Source of the DNA: Tannerella sp.
Lineage (GTDB): Bacteria > Bacteroidota > Bacteroidia > Bacteroidales > Tannerellaceae
Length of the DNA stretch: 40,583 bases
NCBI GenBank assembly: GCA_031272455.1
Contig: JAISTS010000137.1
Location: forward strand, 1 to 40,583
Reading direction: 5' to 3'
The notes under the pieces were generated by a model. It worked only from the letters and a program-made list of their open reading frames with translations, was not told the DNA's origin and searched no databases. The translations under genes and the position numbers were made by a program. How positions within the stretch are numbered: the stretch's first letter is position 1; each line of letters starts with the position of its first letter. This document shows positions 1 through 9,507 of this stretch, in pieces.

Positions 1-4
1 CGCT

Positions 5-982
5 ATGACAGACTTTATTTTTTATGTTCTGATTTTTGCAGTGGTTATCCTCTTTTTTGTGTTCTGGTACTATGTGCCGTTCCTGCTGTGGATATCCGCT
101 AAGGTATCGGGCGTCAGCATTTCGCTGATACAGTTGTTCCTGATGCGCATCCGTAAGGTGCCGCCCGGAGTTATCGCCCGTGCGATGATTGAGGCTCACA
201 AAGCCGGTTTGAAAACCTTGACGCGCGACGAGCTTGAAGCGCACTACCTTGCCGGCGGACATGTCGAGCGCGTTGTTCACGCCCTTGTCTCGGCATCGAA
301 AGCCAATATCGACCTGACGTTTCAGATGGCTACGGCTATTGACCTTGCCGGTCGCGACGTGTTTCAGGCAGTACAGATGTCGGTCAATCCGAAAGTGATT
401 GACACTCCGCCCGTTACGGCAGTCGCCAAAGACGGCATCCAGCTGATAGCCAAGGCTCGCGTAACCGTTCGCGCCAACATCAAGCAGCTTGTCGGCGGCG
501 CGGGCGAAGAAACCGTACTGGCGAGGGTAGGCGAGGGCATCGTTTCGTCTATCGGCTCGTCCGAAAACCACAAGAGCGTGCTCGAAAATCCCGATTCCAT
601 ATCTAAACTCGTGCTGCGCAAGGGCTTGGACGCAGGCACGGCATTCGAGATACTCTCGATCGACATTGCCGACATCGACATTGGCAAGAACATTGGCGCC
701 GCCCTGCAAATGGATCAGGCGCAGGCGGACAAGAACATCGCTCAGGCGCGCGCCGAAGAACGCCGCGCCATGGCAGTCGCCACCGAGCAGGAGATGAAAG
801 CCAAAGCCCAGGAAGCCCGCGCCAAGGTGATCGAAGCCGAAGCCGAAGTGCCCAAAGCCATGGCAGAAGCCTTCCGCAACGGCAACCTCGGCATAATGGA
901 CTATTACCGGATGAAAAATATCGAAGCCGACACCTCGATGCGCGACGCCATCTCGAAACCGTCGAAACCGTCTGACAAATAA
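5..982 (+). CDS. floA: Flotillin-like protein FloA
   Basis: A 325-residue protein of the bacterial flotillin-like FloA family (formerly UPF0365), a membrane scaffold thought to organise functional membrane microdomains. Residues of about 4-30 are strongly hydrophobic and form the membrane hairpin or anchor. The SPFH-like core follows, with the family stretches [18 protein letters not shown] and [19 protein letters not shown]. Residues of about 235-290 are rich in Ala, Glu, Lys and Gln ([28 protein letters not shown]) and should form the coiled coil used for oligomerisation. The length matches the family norm. The ATG lies 4 bases from the window edge, so its upstream signals and partner genes (often an NfeD-type protein) cannot be seen. 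The stop codon directly abuts the next start (TAAATG), which implies co-transcription with the phosphorylase gene. Confidence 0.95.
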   Translation: MTDFIFYVLIFAVVILFFVFWYYVPFLLWISAKVSGVSISLIQLFLMRIRKVPPGVIARAMIEAHKAGLKTLTRDELEAHYLAGGHVERVVHALVSASKANIDLTFQMATAIDLAGRDVFQAVQMSVNPKVIDTPPVTAVAKDGIQLIAKARVTVRANIKQLVGGAGEETVLARVGEGIVSSIGSSENHKSVLENPDSISKLVLRKGLDAGTAFEILSIDIADIDIGKNIGAALQMDQAQADKNIAQARAEERRAMAVATEQEMKAKAQEARAKVIEAEAEVPKAMAEAFRNGNLGIMDYYRMKNIEADTSMRDAISKPSKPSDK

Positions 983-1852
983 ATGAAGCCGCTACCCCCC
1001 TCAGAGCTGATTATCAACGATGACGGCAGTATTTTTCATCTGCATCTGCGACCCGAACAGCTGGCAGACCGCGTGATTCTCGTCGGCGATCCGGCGCGGG
1101 TCGATAGCATTGCTGCAAGGATGACCGACATCGAATGTGATGTTGTCAATCGCGAATTTCATTCTGCAACAGGCAGTTATCGCGGCAAACGCATTACCGT
1201 CGTTTCGCATGGCATAGGTTGCGATAATCTCGATATCGTGATGAATGAGCTTGACGCTCTGGCGAATATCGACTTTGCAACACGCACAGTGTGTCCCGTT
1301 TTTCGCCGTCTGACGCTTGTGCGTATCGGCACTTCGGGCGGGTTGCAGCCTTATACGCCGATAGGAACGTATGTAGCTGCGGTAAGGTCTGTCGGGCTTG
1401 ACGGCGTGATTTATTTTTATAAGGACAGCGAAGCCGTGCGTGATACGGATATGGAAAATGCGCTGATGAGCCGTTTGCGCTGGGATGTCGAAGGCGTCCG
1501 TCCCTACGTCGTTTCGGCTGACAGCTCTCTGTTAGAGCAGGTTGCGCAAGACGACATCGTACGTGGCATAACGATTGCAGCCAACGGTTTCTATGCGCCG
1601 CAAGGACGCGAACTGCGGCTACATCTACATTCTCCTACATTGAACGACCGCATTAAAGAATTTGAATATCAGGGACTTAATGTAACTAACTACGAGATGG
1701 AAAGTTCTGCCCTCGCCGGACTTGCCGCCCTGATGGGTCATCGCGCTCTGACGGTCTGCTGCATTATAGCCGGACGCGCCGACCACCGGATGAACACCTC
1801 ATACAAAGGCAGTATGAGTGATTTGATTGATAGGGTTTTGAATAGGATTTGA
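983..1852 (+). CDS. Nucleoside phosphorylase (uridine phosphorylase-like)
   Basis: A 289-residue enzyme of the PNP/UDP phosphorylase family 1, which performs phosphorolysis of a nucleoside to the free base and (deoxy)ribose-1-phosphate in cytosolic nucleoside salvage. Visible family features are the phosphate-binding GDPARVDSIA segment near residue 36, SHGIGCDNLDIVMNEL near 75, the RIGTSGGLQP loop near 113, and NYEMESSALAGLAAL near 237, which carries the ribose-binding Met-Glu pair. The EMES context and overall form look closer to uridine phosphorylase than to purine nucleoside phosphorylase, but base specificity is an inference. The ATG follows the floA stop without a gap and no other start fits as well. 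A 225-base gap follows. Confidence 0.88.
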   Translation: MKPLPPSELIINDDGSIFHLHLRPEQLADRVILVGDPARVDSIAARMTDIECDVVNREFHSATGSYRGKRITVVSHGIGCDNLDIVMNELDALANIDFATRTVCPVFRRLTLVRIGTSGGLQPYTPIGTYVAAVRSVGLDGVIYFYKDSEAVRDTDMENALMSRLRWDVEGVRPYVVSADSSLLEQVAQDDIVRGITIAANGFYAPQGRELRLHLHSPTLNDRIKEFEYQGLNVTNYEMESSALAGLAALMGHRALTVCCIIAGRADHRMNTSYKGSMSDLIDRVLNRI

Positions 1853-1884
1853 AAAACACCTGTAATTTCTGTGATTTTTTTTAA

Positions 1885-1907
1885 ACATATTTTAAATTAA
1901 AATATGT
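1885..1907. promoter_or_regulatory. 23-bp perfect palindrome upstream of the large surface protein gene
   Basis: Perfect inverted repeat: arms ACATATTTTAA and TTAAAATATGT around one central A. No T-run follows, so it does not look like an intrinsic terminator. It lies about 50 bp upstream of the -7 element of the next gene, and a shorter palindrome (AAAGTTAAACTTT, 1913-1925) sits between them. This makes an operator plausible, but the binding protein is unknown and AT-rich DNA favours such symmetry. The remaining sequence of 1853-2077 holds the promoter and a leader of about 100 nt. Confidence 0.4.
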
Positions 1908-1931
1908 ATGCGAAAGTTAAACTTTGTAAAT

Positions 1932-1966
1932 TTTGAACAAGGTATAATATTTTTGTAATACCTTTG
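1932..1966 (+). promoter_or_regulatory. Bacteroidetes-type promoter for the large surface protein gene
   Basis: The -7 element TACCTTTG (1959-1966) fits TAnnTTTG exactly. A TTTG at 1932-1935 could be the -33 element, though its 23-bp spacing is a little long. Transcription would start near 1974, giving a 5' leader of about 100 nt before the ATG at 2078. Confidence 0.6.
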
Positions 1967-2077
1967 CAGCGACTTAGTCAGGGTATTTTATCGCAATGCA
2001 GAGAAGGCTCGGATTAAGATTAATTGAGATTTTTGAGATAGCTTTTAAGGGTCGTTTGATATTTAAATTGAAAGATT

Positions 2078-5000
2078 ATGTGCAATGTATCTAATCGGAT
2101 GGCGTCCCGAATTAAACCACGCTTGCGGAGTTTTTTGTCAACTCTGCTTTTTGTCCTGATATGTTCAGGTTACAGTCTTTTTGCTCAGACAGTTACGTTT
2201 CTTGTTCCTGCCACACCGCCTGCTACGGGCTGGGTTAACTACGCCCAGAAAACAGCTGATTACGCGGGTCATGTAACGGTTCCTGTTCCTCCCACGCCTG
2301 CCAGCTATGGCAAGGTGTCGTTCGTCGGATGGTACACGACGGGTACGCCCGCCGATATCAACGACGCATCGCTGCGGTTCAATCCCGATTCGGTTTTCAC
2401 TTCAAATGCAATGTTTTACGCCGTTTTCAGCAACAACTACCTCGTGCAGTTTCTCGACGGCTATGGCAAGGTGGTATTTTCGGAGCTTGTCGCGTCGGGC
2501 GGCAATGCTACGCGCCCCGGGTCGGGGCAACTGCCTGATTTGAATGTATTTAAACCTGCCAACAAATGGTTTGAAAACACATGGGCGTTGCCTTCGACGC
2601 CGACGGTGCGGTTTGAGTTTGAAACAACTGCCATCACGGGAAATATGACCTTGCAGCCAATACTTTACGACGCGGTAACGATTTATTTTGAGACCTACGG
2701 CACGCAGGTGATGCCTGTGCAGGCGAAGAAAGGCTCAAAAATCGCCGAAGTGTCGCCTTTCCCCTCTGTTTACAGCGTTACACGTCAGGGTTACAGCCCC
2801 TTACACTGGTCGCTCGTCGCGGGCGACAGTGGCGCGGGCGATGCTATCGACGGAGGCGGCAATGATATAAGTACGGATATTCTCAATCCTAATTACGTAG
2901 TTAACAGTGATTTGACCGTTTATCTTCATTGGAAAGCCATTCTTAACGGCGCGACTTACCGCATCGTTTACTGGGTCGAGCGTCCCGATATGGGCGTCAA
3001 TTTTGTTCCTCAGCCGGGCAATCCGAGTCATTATGTGTTCGGTTTTGCAGAGACTTCGCCGCGTGTAGGCACGGCAGGACAGACCATCGGCAATCCGGGC
3101 AGCGGCGCCGACATCGTGTTCGACAGTAACGATATGCCGCCAATCAACAATTTCGGCGTTGACGACCCGATGCGTTACGCCGAATGGCAGTCAACCGAAT
3201 ACACGACCGTCGTGGCGACAGTGGCAGGTGATAATTCAACTATCGTCAACGTTTACTGCCGGTTGCGCACGTTTTCCATCACTTTCGACCTGCCTGCGTC
3301 GGATGTCAAGATGAGCTTCGACTCCGACTACGACGGTACGCCCGAAATTTATGGCGATATAACGGCTGACCCGACCTACAATCCCACGCCCAACCCGTTT
3401 GTGCTATATTTCAAGTTTGGCGACAATATCTCGACGCGCTGGCCTCATCCCGTCAACGGCGCTACATTTTATTACACCCAACCGCCGCAGGATGCCATAA
3501 CGTACAGTTTCGACACTTGGGATCCGCCATATTCCATCCTTGGCACTCCAATGGCAGGATTATGGAAATCGCCACGCACGGAAATCAATTCGTCGATGAC
3601 GCTGAATCTGACTTATCTCGAAGCGGGCGCAACCAATTACAACGTTACGCTGGCGCTGTCGAGCGCGGCATATACGACGCTTAATGTGCGTTATTGGGCG
3701 GAGGTGTCGAGCATCGAATCGCCTGCCGAAGCCGCCCTGCCGCATCGCACCTACGGCACAAAGACCTTCGTGCTGTTGCCGTCGTATTCGGCTGCCGTGC
3801 TGCGTTTCAGTTCGTCGGGAGGCTTCGAGGGCAAGCAGCTCACGGGGATGAATTATCCCGTTTACGGATATGATTACAGTATGTCGGAGACAGGACCGGA
3901 AGCGGTCGGCGGCTCCGATGCCATCGACGGCATATACAAGAATTTCTACTACACGCGCATAATTTATACGCTTACGTATGATTTTATGGGGCATATTCCG
4001 AGCGGGCAGTCGGTTTTTTCTGCAACATTTACGACCGGAATGCCGCTTGCAAGTTTCGATATGCCCGTTCCCGACGTTCCGGGATTCCTGTTCAAGGGAT
4101 GGTATGCCGACGCGAGCCTGATGCTGCAATTCAACTTCAATATGACGGCGCCGCCATACAACCTCGCCGTTTATGCCCGTTGGGAAAGTTCGGACAATAT
4201 CATCACCTTTGTTGACGCCGACGGCTCGCCGCTTGCCAATGACGGCAGCCAGCAACAGGGCGTCGCCAACGGCGGATATGTCAACTTCAACAATTTGACA
4301 ATCGGGGGAACGGTCTATACGCCCGGGTACAACGACCCGCAGCGTGGCGCTTTCCTTGGATGGGATTACATTCCTGTGCTCGGTACGAAAATCGCTTTTC
4401 CGCTAACGATGCCGATTTACAGCGATATGACGCTTTATGCTCGCTGGCAAAGCGAAGGGTTGAAAATCACCTACTACGACTCCGACAACATCACCGTGCT
4501 CGACGTTGACAACGCTTCGGGACAGGGCTATGCCAACGGTGTTTATGCCACTGTCCGCAACGACGCAGGCGTAACCGTTCCCGCAGGAAAAACGTTTATC
4601 GGATGGCGGGTGAACAATACCGGACCGCTGTATTATGCCGGCGGCACTATTCAGGTGTCGGGCAATCCGAAGATGTATCCCTACAACGGTGCGCTGAGCG
4701 ATTTGGCTAAACTGACTTACAAGCCCAATTTTGCAGGATCGACGGCGCCGGATTACGAATATCAGGTTGTCAAGGGCAATAACCTCAACCTCGCCACGCC
4801 TGCCGAAGTGCCCGCGTTTCATCGTACCGGTTACGATATTATAGGATGGAACACTCAGGCTGACGGGCTGGGTACGACTTACGCTACCGGGCAGATCTTC
4901 GTTATGCCGATGCACGATCAGGTGCTTTATGCCGTCTGGAAAGCGCATAAATACAATATCACCTACTCGCCTGCCAACTGGACGACGGCAGCCGTCGGCA

Positions 5001-6757
5001 ATCCCAACAACTATACGATAGAGCAGCTGCCCGTCGCGCTCAACCCGCCCGTCAAGTACGGTTACACTTTCACCGGCTGGAATATTGTGAGCGACGAGGC
5101 TGCGGTCGCCCCGCTGTCGTATGTTAGCACGATTCCGCAGGGCGTTTACGGCAATCTGACCTGTTCGCCGACGTGGAGTTGGAACCCGCAGCCGTCGGGA
5201 ACGCCCGGTCAGCGCGGATTTTTCGTTGACCAAAATGTCGTCGGCGGCAATCACGACGGCAGTTCGTGGGCAAACGCTTACCTGACAATCGAAGAAGCGT
5301 TGGTCAATGCTGTTGGCGGCGACTTTATCTGGGTTGCACGGGGCGAATACAGTAATTCCGCAGGCTCGGCTTACCTTATGGATCGCGACAGCGTGAAGAT
5401 TTTTGGCGGTTTTGCGGCTTGGGAGTCGTATATCTCGGAACGAAATTTTGCCGAAAACCGTACCGTCATTCGCGGAGCGGGAACAAATGCTGTCGTGATT
5501 GACGGCGTTGGCAATGAAGCGCGATGGGACGGGTTCGTGATCGAAGGCTGCTATGCAGGGACAGGAATCAGGATGATCAATGGCGCCTCGCCCGTGATAG
5601 CCAACTGCATCATTCGCGGCAATACGTCGCAGGACGGCGGCGGTGTAAGCATCGACGGCGGCAGCCCGATACTGTATAATACAGAGATAAGCGGCAACAT
5701 CGCATCGCGAGGCGCGGGCATTTACATACGCAACGGAGCGCCGCAGCTGACCAACGTTACTGTCAGCGGCAACCGTGCATCGTCGAGCGGCGGAGGCATT
5801 TATATCGACAACTCATCGCCGGTATTTCGCAATACCATCATCTGGGGTAATCGTGTCGCGGCAGGCTCGAATCCTAATGTCGCAAATATCGCATCGCAGA
5901 CGTTCTACGAATATTCCATAGTCGAAGGATCGGGCGGCAGCGAAAGCTGGAACGCGACTTTCGGTATCGACGGTAGCCATAACTACGACGCCAATCCGAG
6001 CTTCCAGAAGAGCGGTTTCGACCTGACGGGCGAGATGCAGGAGGGCGACTATATGTTGCGGGCATCGAGCAGTGCGATAGATCGCGGACGGACGGTGCAT
6101 ATCTATAACAGCCTTACATACTGGGATGTCGTGCTCGAATATCCGCATACTGCTACAAGCGGCGAGCGCATCCTCGAAGCCTTGCCGTTCGACCTCGCTT
6201 ACTGCAACCGCGTCGCCTACGACATTGTTGACATCGGCGCTTATGAGTTTGGAGGCGAAGAGATAGATGTAAGACTTGTGCGCGAGGTGATAATAAGCGA
6301 AATCGAAGGATTGACGACATCGCCTCCGGCGGGCGTTTATTATGTTTTGAGTTCGCACGATTTTACTTTCACCGTCAGCCCGCAGCCCGGCTATTCGACC
6401 GAAAGGCTAAGAATATATACAGGCGACCCGCTGCACGACAGCGAAGGATTAGTGCGCGTAGAAAATCCCAACGGCAGCATCACCGTAACGATTAAAAGCA
6501 TCACCGAACCGCTTACGATAGATTTTTCGGACGTAATACGCACGGCTAACGATGCGACGCCGACCGATCGCATCTGGGCGTATGGCAGTAAGATGTATGT
6601 CGATGCTCTTGCACCCTCGACTGTACGCATTTATCTGCTGTCGGGGCAGCTTTACCGTATAAGTAACGTCGCAGCAGGACAGACCGTTATTCCTCTCCCT
6701 GCGGGGTATTACACAGTCCGGTTTAATGAGAGAAGCTATAAAGTGATGATTAAATGA
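2078..6757 (+). CDS. Large secreted surface protein: InlB-type repeats, beta-helix, type IX sorting tail
   Basis: A 1559-residue exported protein. A signal peptide ending at SGYSLFAQ follows a basic start; ATG 2099 (residue 8) is an alternative start that gives a more compact signal peptide. The N-terminal two thirds contain repeated Listeria-Bacteroides (InlB B-repeat) units recognised by their GW and Y-A-W/R-W pairs: FVGWYTTG near residue 82, FKGWYADAS near 671, FLGWDYIP near 759, FIGWRVNN near 840, IIGWNTQADG near 922 and FTGWNIV near 998. Residues of about 1045-1390 form a right-handed parallel beta-helix (NCIIRGNTSQDGGGVSIDGG, NVTVSGNRASSSGGGIYI), ending in DIGAYEF. The last 75 residues, ending GYYTVRFNERSYKVMIK, resemble a type IX secretion C-terminal sorting domain. 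No catalytic residues are evident. An adhesin or polysaccharide-binding role is inference. A single gene with its own promoter; convergent with the oxidoreductase operon. Confidence 0.9.
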   Translation: MCNVSNRMASRIKPRLRSFLSTLLFVLICSGYSLFAQTVTFLVPATPPATGWVNYAQKTADYAGHVTVPVPPTPASYGKVSFVGWYTTGTPADINDASLRFNPDSVFTSNAMFYAVFSNNYLVQFLDGYGKVVFSELVASGGNATRPGSGQLPDLNVFKPANKWFENTWALPSTPTVRFEFETTAITGNMTLQPILYDAVTIYFETYGTQVMPVQAKKGSKIAEVSPFPSVYSVTRQGYSPLHWSLVAGDSGAGDAIDGGGNDISTDILNPNYVVNSDLTVYLHWKAILNGATYRIVYWVERPDMGVNFVPQPGNPSHYVFGFAETSPRVGTAGQTIGNPGSGADIVFDSNDMPPINNFGVDDPMRYAEWQSTEYTTVVATVAGDNSTIVNVYCRLRTFSITFDLPASDVKMSFDSDYDGTPEIYGDITADPTYNPTPNPFVLYFKFGDNISTRWPHPVNGATFYYTQPPQDAITYSFDTWDPPYSILGTPMAGLWKSPRTEINSSMTLNLTYLEAGATNYNVTLALSSAAYTTLNVRYWAEVSSIESPAEAALPHRTYGTKTFVLLPSYSAAVLRFSSSGGFEGKQLTGMNYPVYGYDYSMSETGPEAVGGSDAIDGIYKNFYYTRIIYTLTYDFMGHIPSGQSVFSATFTTGMPLASFDMPVPDVPGFLFKGWYADASLMLQFNFNMTAPPYNLAVYARWESSDNIITFVDADGSPLANDGSQQQGVANGGYVNFNNLTIGGTVYTPGYNDPQRGAFLGWDYIPVLGTKIAFPLTMPIYSDMTLYARWQSEGLKITYYDSDNITVLDVDNASGQGYANGVYATVRNDAGVTVPAGKTFIGWRVNNTGPLYYAGGTIQVSGNPKMYPYNGALSDLAKLTYKPNFAGSTAPDYEYQVVKGNNLNLATPAEVPAFHRTGYDIIGWNTQADGLGTTYATGQIFVMPMHDQVLYAVWKAHKYNITYSPANWTTAAVGNPNNYTIEQLPVALNPPVKYGYTFTGWNIVSDEAAVAPLSYVSTIPQGVYGNLTCSPTWSWNPQPSGTPGQRGFFVDQNVVGGNHDGSSWANAYLTIEEALVNAVGGDFIWVARGEYSNSAGSAYLMDRDSVKIFGGFAAWESYISERNFAENRTVIRGAGTNAVVIDGVGNEARWDGFVIEGCYAGTGIRMINGASPVIANCIIRGNTSQDGGGVSIDGGSPILYNTEISGNIASRGAGIYIRNGAPQLTNVTVSGNRASSSGGGIYIDNSSPVFRNTIIWGNRVAAGSNPNVANIASQTFYEYSIVEGSGGSESWNATFGIDGSHNYDANPSFQKSGFDLTGEMQEGDYMLRASSSAIDRGRTVHIYNSLTYWDVVLEYPHTATSGERILEALPFDLAYCNRVAYDIVDIGAYEFGGEEIDVRLVREVIISEIEGLTTSPPAGVYYVLSSHDFTFTVSPQPGYSTERLRIYTGDPLHDSEGLVRVENPNGSITVTIKSITEPLTIDFSDVIRTANDATPTDRIWAYGSKMYVDALAPSTVRIYLLSGQLYRISNVAAGQTVIPLPAGYYTVRFNERSYKVMIK

Positions 6758-6789
6758 CCGACCGTGCACCGTTTTACCGTGCACCTTAA
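6757..6789. repeat. Heptanucleotide array, unit ACCGTGC/ACCGTTT
   Basis: Short array of seven-base units starting on the last base of the preceding stop codon: a partial ACCG, then ACCGTGC, ACCGTTT, one extra T, ACCGTGC and ACCTTAA. It fills the 39-bp space between two convergent genes. The two GTGCAC copies can pair into a 6-bp stem, but no T-run follows on either strand. The unit is shared with the array at 17580-17614. Confidence 0.65.
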
Positions 6790-6796
6790 AAAAGCC

Positions 6797-7339
6797 TCAC
6801 TCCTTCCTGATTATCTCCATTCCCTTGCGGATGGCGGCTTCGTTGGCGGGGATGAGGTTGTAGTGGCGTTCGGGGAGGGTCTTTTTCAGTCCTTTGACGA
6901 CGCTGTCGAGGCTGACCATGGGTACGATTTTGAGCAGTCCGCCGAGCACGATCATATTGAAGGTCTTCTGCATATCGAGTTCGTTGGCGGCGTCCATCGC
7001 GTCGATGCGGTAAACGTTGATGTCGGTGCGCGTGATGGGTTTGTTGATGCCGTAGCCATCGTATATCAGTATGCCGCCGCGTTTGATTTTCGATTCAAAC
7101 TTGTCCATCGACGGCTGATTGAGGATGATGGCGATGTCGTATTCGTTGAGTATGGGCGAGCTGATGCGTTCGTCGCTGATGATGACGGTTACGTTAGCTG
7201 TGCCGCCGCGCTGTTCAGGTCCGTAGGATGGCATCCACGTTACTTCCTTATTCTCCATCAATCCCGAATAAGCCAGTATCTTGCCCATCGACAAGACGCC
7301 CTGACCCCCGAATCCTGCTATGATTATTTCCTGTTTCAC
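6797..7339 (-). CDS. 2-oxoacid:ferredoxin oxidoreductase gamma subunit (KorC/VorC type)
   Basis: A 180-residue gamma subunit of the pyruvate/ketoisovalerate oxidoreductase superfamily. With the alpha and beta subunits it forms the enzyme that oxidatively decarboxylates a 2-oxoacid to acyl-CoA with ferredoxin as acceptor. The N-terminal FGGQGVLSMGKILAYSG and the following SYGPEQRGGTANVTVIIS are signatures of the family. The start is GTG (7337-7339); it is supported because the conserved IIIAGFGGQG block begins four residues later and no ATG fits. It is the last gene of the operon, separated from the beta subunit by an 89-nt spacer made largely of heptanucleotide repeats. The substrate (2-oxoglutarate versus branched-chain 2-oxoacids) cannot be told from this subunit. 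Confidence 0.92.
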   Translation of the reverse strand: MKQEIIIAGFGGQGVLSMGKILAYSGLMENKEVTWMPSYGPEQRGGTANVTVIISDERISSPILNEYDIAIILNQPSMDKFESKIKRGGILIYDGYGINKPITRTDINVYRIDAMDAANELDMQKTFNMIVLGGLLKIVPMVSLDSVVKGLKKTLPERHYNLIPANEAAIRKGMEIIRKE

Positions 7340-7351
7340 GATAGTTCTATT

Positions 7352-7379
7352 TTTATCTTTTATCTTTTATTTTTTACAA
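7352..7379. repeat. Heptanucleotide array, unit TTTATCT
   Basis: Two exact TTTATCT units, then TTTATTT and TTTACAA, all in seven-base register, just upstream of the GTG start of the gamma subunit on the minus strand. The low-complexity T/A content makes this the weakest of the heptamer arrays on its own. Its position next to a clear array (7393-7434) adds weight. Confidence 0.5.
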
Positions 7380-7392
7380 GTTGACAAAAACT

Positions 7393-7428
7393 ACTGACAA
7401 CTGATTACTGACAACTGACAACTGACAA

Positions 7429-7434
<6 letters not shown>
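7393..7434. repeat. Heptanucleotide array, unit ACTGACA
   Basis: Six consecutive seven-base units in perfect register: ACTGACA, ACTGATT, ACTGACA three times, then ACTAATC. The last, diverged unit supplies the TAG stop codon (7429-7431, minus strand) of the beta subunit gene, so the array starts exactly at that gene's 3' end. It resembles the short tandemly repeated repetitive sequences described in cyanobacteria. No coding or hairpin role is apparent. Confidence 0.85.
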
Positions 7435-8190
<756 letters not shown>

Positions 8191-8210
8191 CTCTGTTTCT
8201 TTGTTTTTTA

Positions 8211-8381
8211 TTACGGGAATATCCTTAATATATATTGTGTCAGCCGTGTTAAGACTGCTGCTCCTCCGCAGATGAAGAAGGGCAGGCGGCTGCTTGCGGC
8301 GAAATAGGCGATCAGCGCCCCGATAGCGAGCAGCATAAATGCCAGCGTGAATATCTCGTCTGTACGGCTTCCGCGGTTCAT
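8211..8381 (-). CDS. Small membrane protein within the oxidoreductase operon
   Basis: A 56-residue ORF, MNRGSRTDEIFTLAFMLLAI onward to RLTQYILRIFP. Its ATG (8379-8381) overlaps the TGA of the alpha subunit gene as ATGA, the typical arrangement for translational coupling. It fills the otherwise empty gap between alpha and beta genes, ending 20 nt before the beta start. Residues of about 11-29 form a clear membrane helix (FTLAFMLLAIGALIAYF), and about 34-47 may form a second. The N-terminus is polar and charged. I do not recognise a family. Position and coupling suggest a membrane partner, or a stoichiometrically translated accessory, of the ferredoxin-dependent enzyme. That role is inference. 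Confidence 0.75.
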   Translation of the reverse strand: MNRGSRTDEIFTLAFMLLAIGALIAYFAASSRLPFFICGGAAVLTRLTQYILRIFP

Positions 8382-9493
8382 AGCAGTTTTTCTTTTACGG
8401 CTTTAACAATCTCGTCGGGTGTGAAGACGATGCCGCCCAGCCGTCCGAAGTGTTCGACGGGCACACGGTCGCCAACGGCGAGGCGTACGTCTTCGACCAT
8501 CTGTCCGGCGTTGAGTTCGACCGTCAGTATGCCTTTCATCCGCTTTGCCAGTGTCGCAATTGCTTCCGACGGGAAGGGCCAGAGCGTTATGGGGCGGAGC
8601 AATCCTATTTTCAGTCCTTCTTGGCGGGCTGTCTCGATGGCTTTCTGGCATATCCGCGCGGGCGATCCAAAGGCTACGAGCAGGTATTCGGCGTCGTCGC
8701 ACAAGCAGGTCTCGTATCGCACTTCGTTTTCTTCTATCCGGCGGTATTTCTCCTGAAAGCGTATGTTTTTGTTTTCCATCACGACGGGGTCGAGTTCGAG
8801 CGAGGTGATGATGTTGGGCTGTCGCGATGCGGGTTTGCCTGTTGCCGCCCATGGCGATTCGGCGCGTATCTCGTCGTCGGTCTTACGGCGGCGGAAGGGT
8901 GGGAGGGTTACTTTCTCCATCAGCTGCCCTACTATGCCGTCGGCAAGTATCATTGCGGGATTATTGTATTTGAAGGCGAGGTCGAAGCCGAGAGCGACGA
9001 AGTCTGCCATTTCCTGTACCGACGATGGCGCGAGCGTGATGAGTCGATAGTCGCCGTGCCCACCTCCTTTGACGGTCTGGAAGTAGTCTGCCTGACTGGG
9101 CTGGATGGTACCGAGTCCCGGTCCGCCGCGCATCACGTTGACGATAAGGCAGGGCAGGTCGGCTCCGGCGATATACGAGATGCCTTCCTGTTTGAGGCTG
9201 ATGCCGGGGCTTGACGACGAGGTCATACAGCGTTTGCCTGTTCCTGCTCCGCCGTAAACCATATTGATGGCTGCTACTTCGCTTTCGGCTTGTACGACGA
9301 TCATTCCCGTCGTTTCCCATGGTTTTTCCGCCATCAGTGTTTCGAGGATCTCTGACTGCGGGGTGATGGGATAGCCGAAATAGCCGTCGGCGCCGTAACG
9401 TATGGCGGCGTGGGCTATCGCTTCGTTGCCTTTCATTAATTTGATTGATTCGAGATTGTCGGTATCTCCTGTATTCGGTCTTTGTTCTTTCAT
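8378..9493 (-). CDS. vorB: 2-oxoacid:ferredoxin oxidoreductase alpha subunit (VorB/KorA)
   Basis: A 371-residue alpha subunit. The N-terminal pyrimidine-binding domain starts at MKGNEAIAHAAIRYGADGY and contains GYPITPQSEILE. It continues through TSSSSPGISLKQEGISY and the GGPGLGTIQPSQADYFQTVK and GGGHGDYRLI stretches characteristic of the VorB/KorA group. The C-terminal transketolase-like domain contains VAFGSPARICQKA and ends VFTPDEIVKAVKEKLL. It oxidises 2-oxoglutarate or branched-chain 2-oxoacids to the acyl-CoA with reduction of ferredoxin. Homologues in Bacteroidales are usually labelled 3-methyl-2-oxobutanoate dehydrogenase VorB, but the substrate is not certain from sequence. It lies 14 nt after the ferredoxin gene and overlaps the next gene by four bases. 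Confidence 0.94.
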   Translation of the reverse strand: MKEQRPNTGDTDNLESIKLMKGNEAIAHAAIRYGADGYFGYPITPQSEILETLMAEKPWETTGMIVVQAESEVAAINMVYGGAGTGKRCMTSSSSPGISLKQEGISYIAGADLPCLIVNVMRGGPGLGTIQPSQADYFQTVKGGGHGDYRLITLAPSSVQEMADFVALGFDLAFKYNNPAMILADGIVGQLMEKVTLPPFRRRKTDDEIRAESPWAATGKPASRQPNIITSLELDPVVMENKNIRFQEKYRRIEENEVRYETCLCDDAEYLLVAFGSPARICQKAIETARQEGLKIGLLRPITLWPFPSEAIATLAKRMKGILTVELNAGQMVEDVRLAVGDRVPVEHFGRLGGIVFTPDEIVKAVKEKLL

Positions 9494-9507
9494 CTTCGGT
9501 CGTTATT

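Noticed and set aside
8450-9214. 254-codon open frame opposite the alpha subunit gene
   Set aside because: It is a shadow of the strongly conserved minus-strand gene; its translation has no recognisable domain. Similar long opposite-strand frames at 4403-5254 and 25773-26810 are rejected for the same reason.
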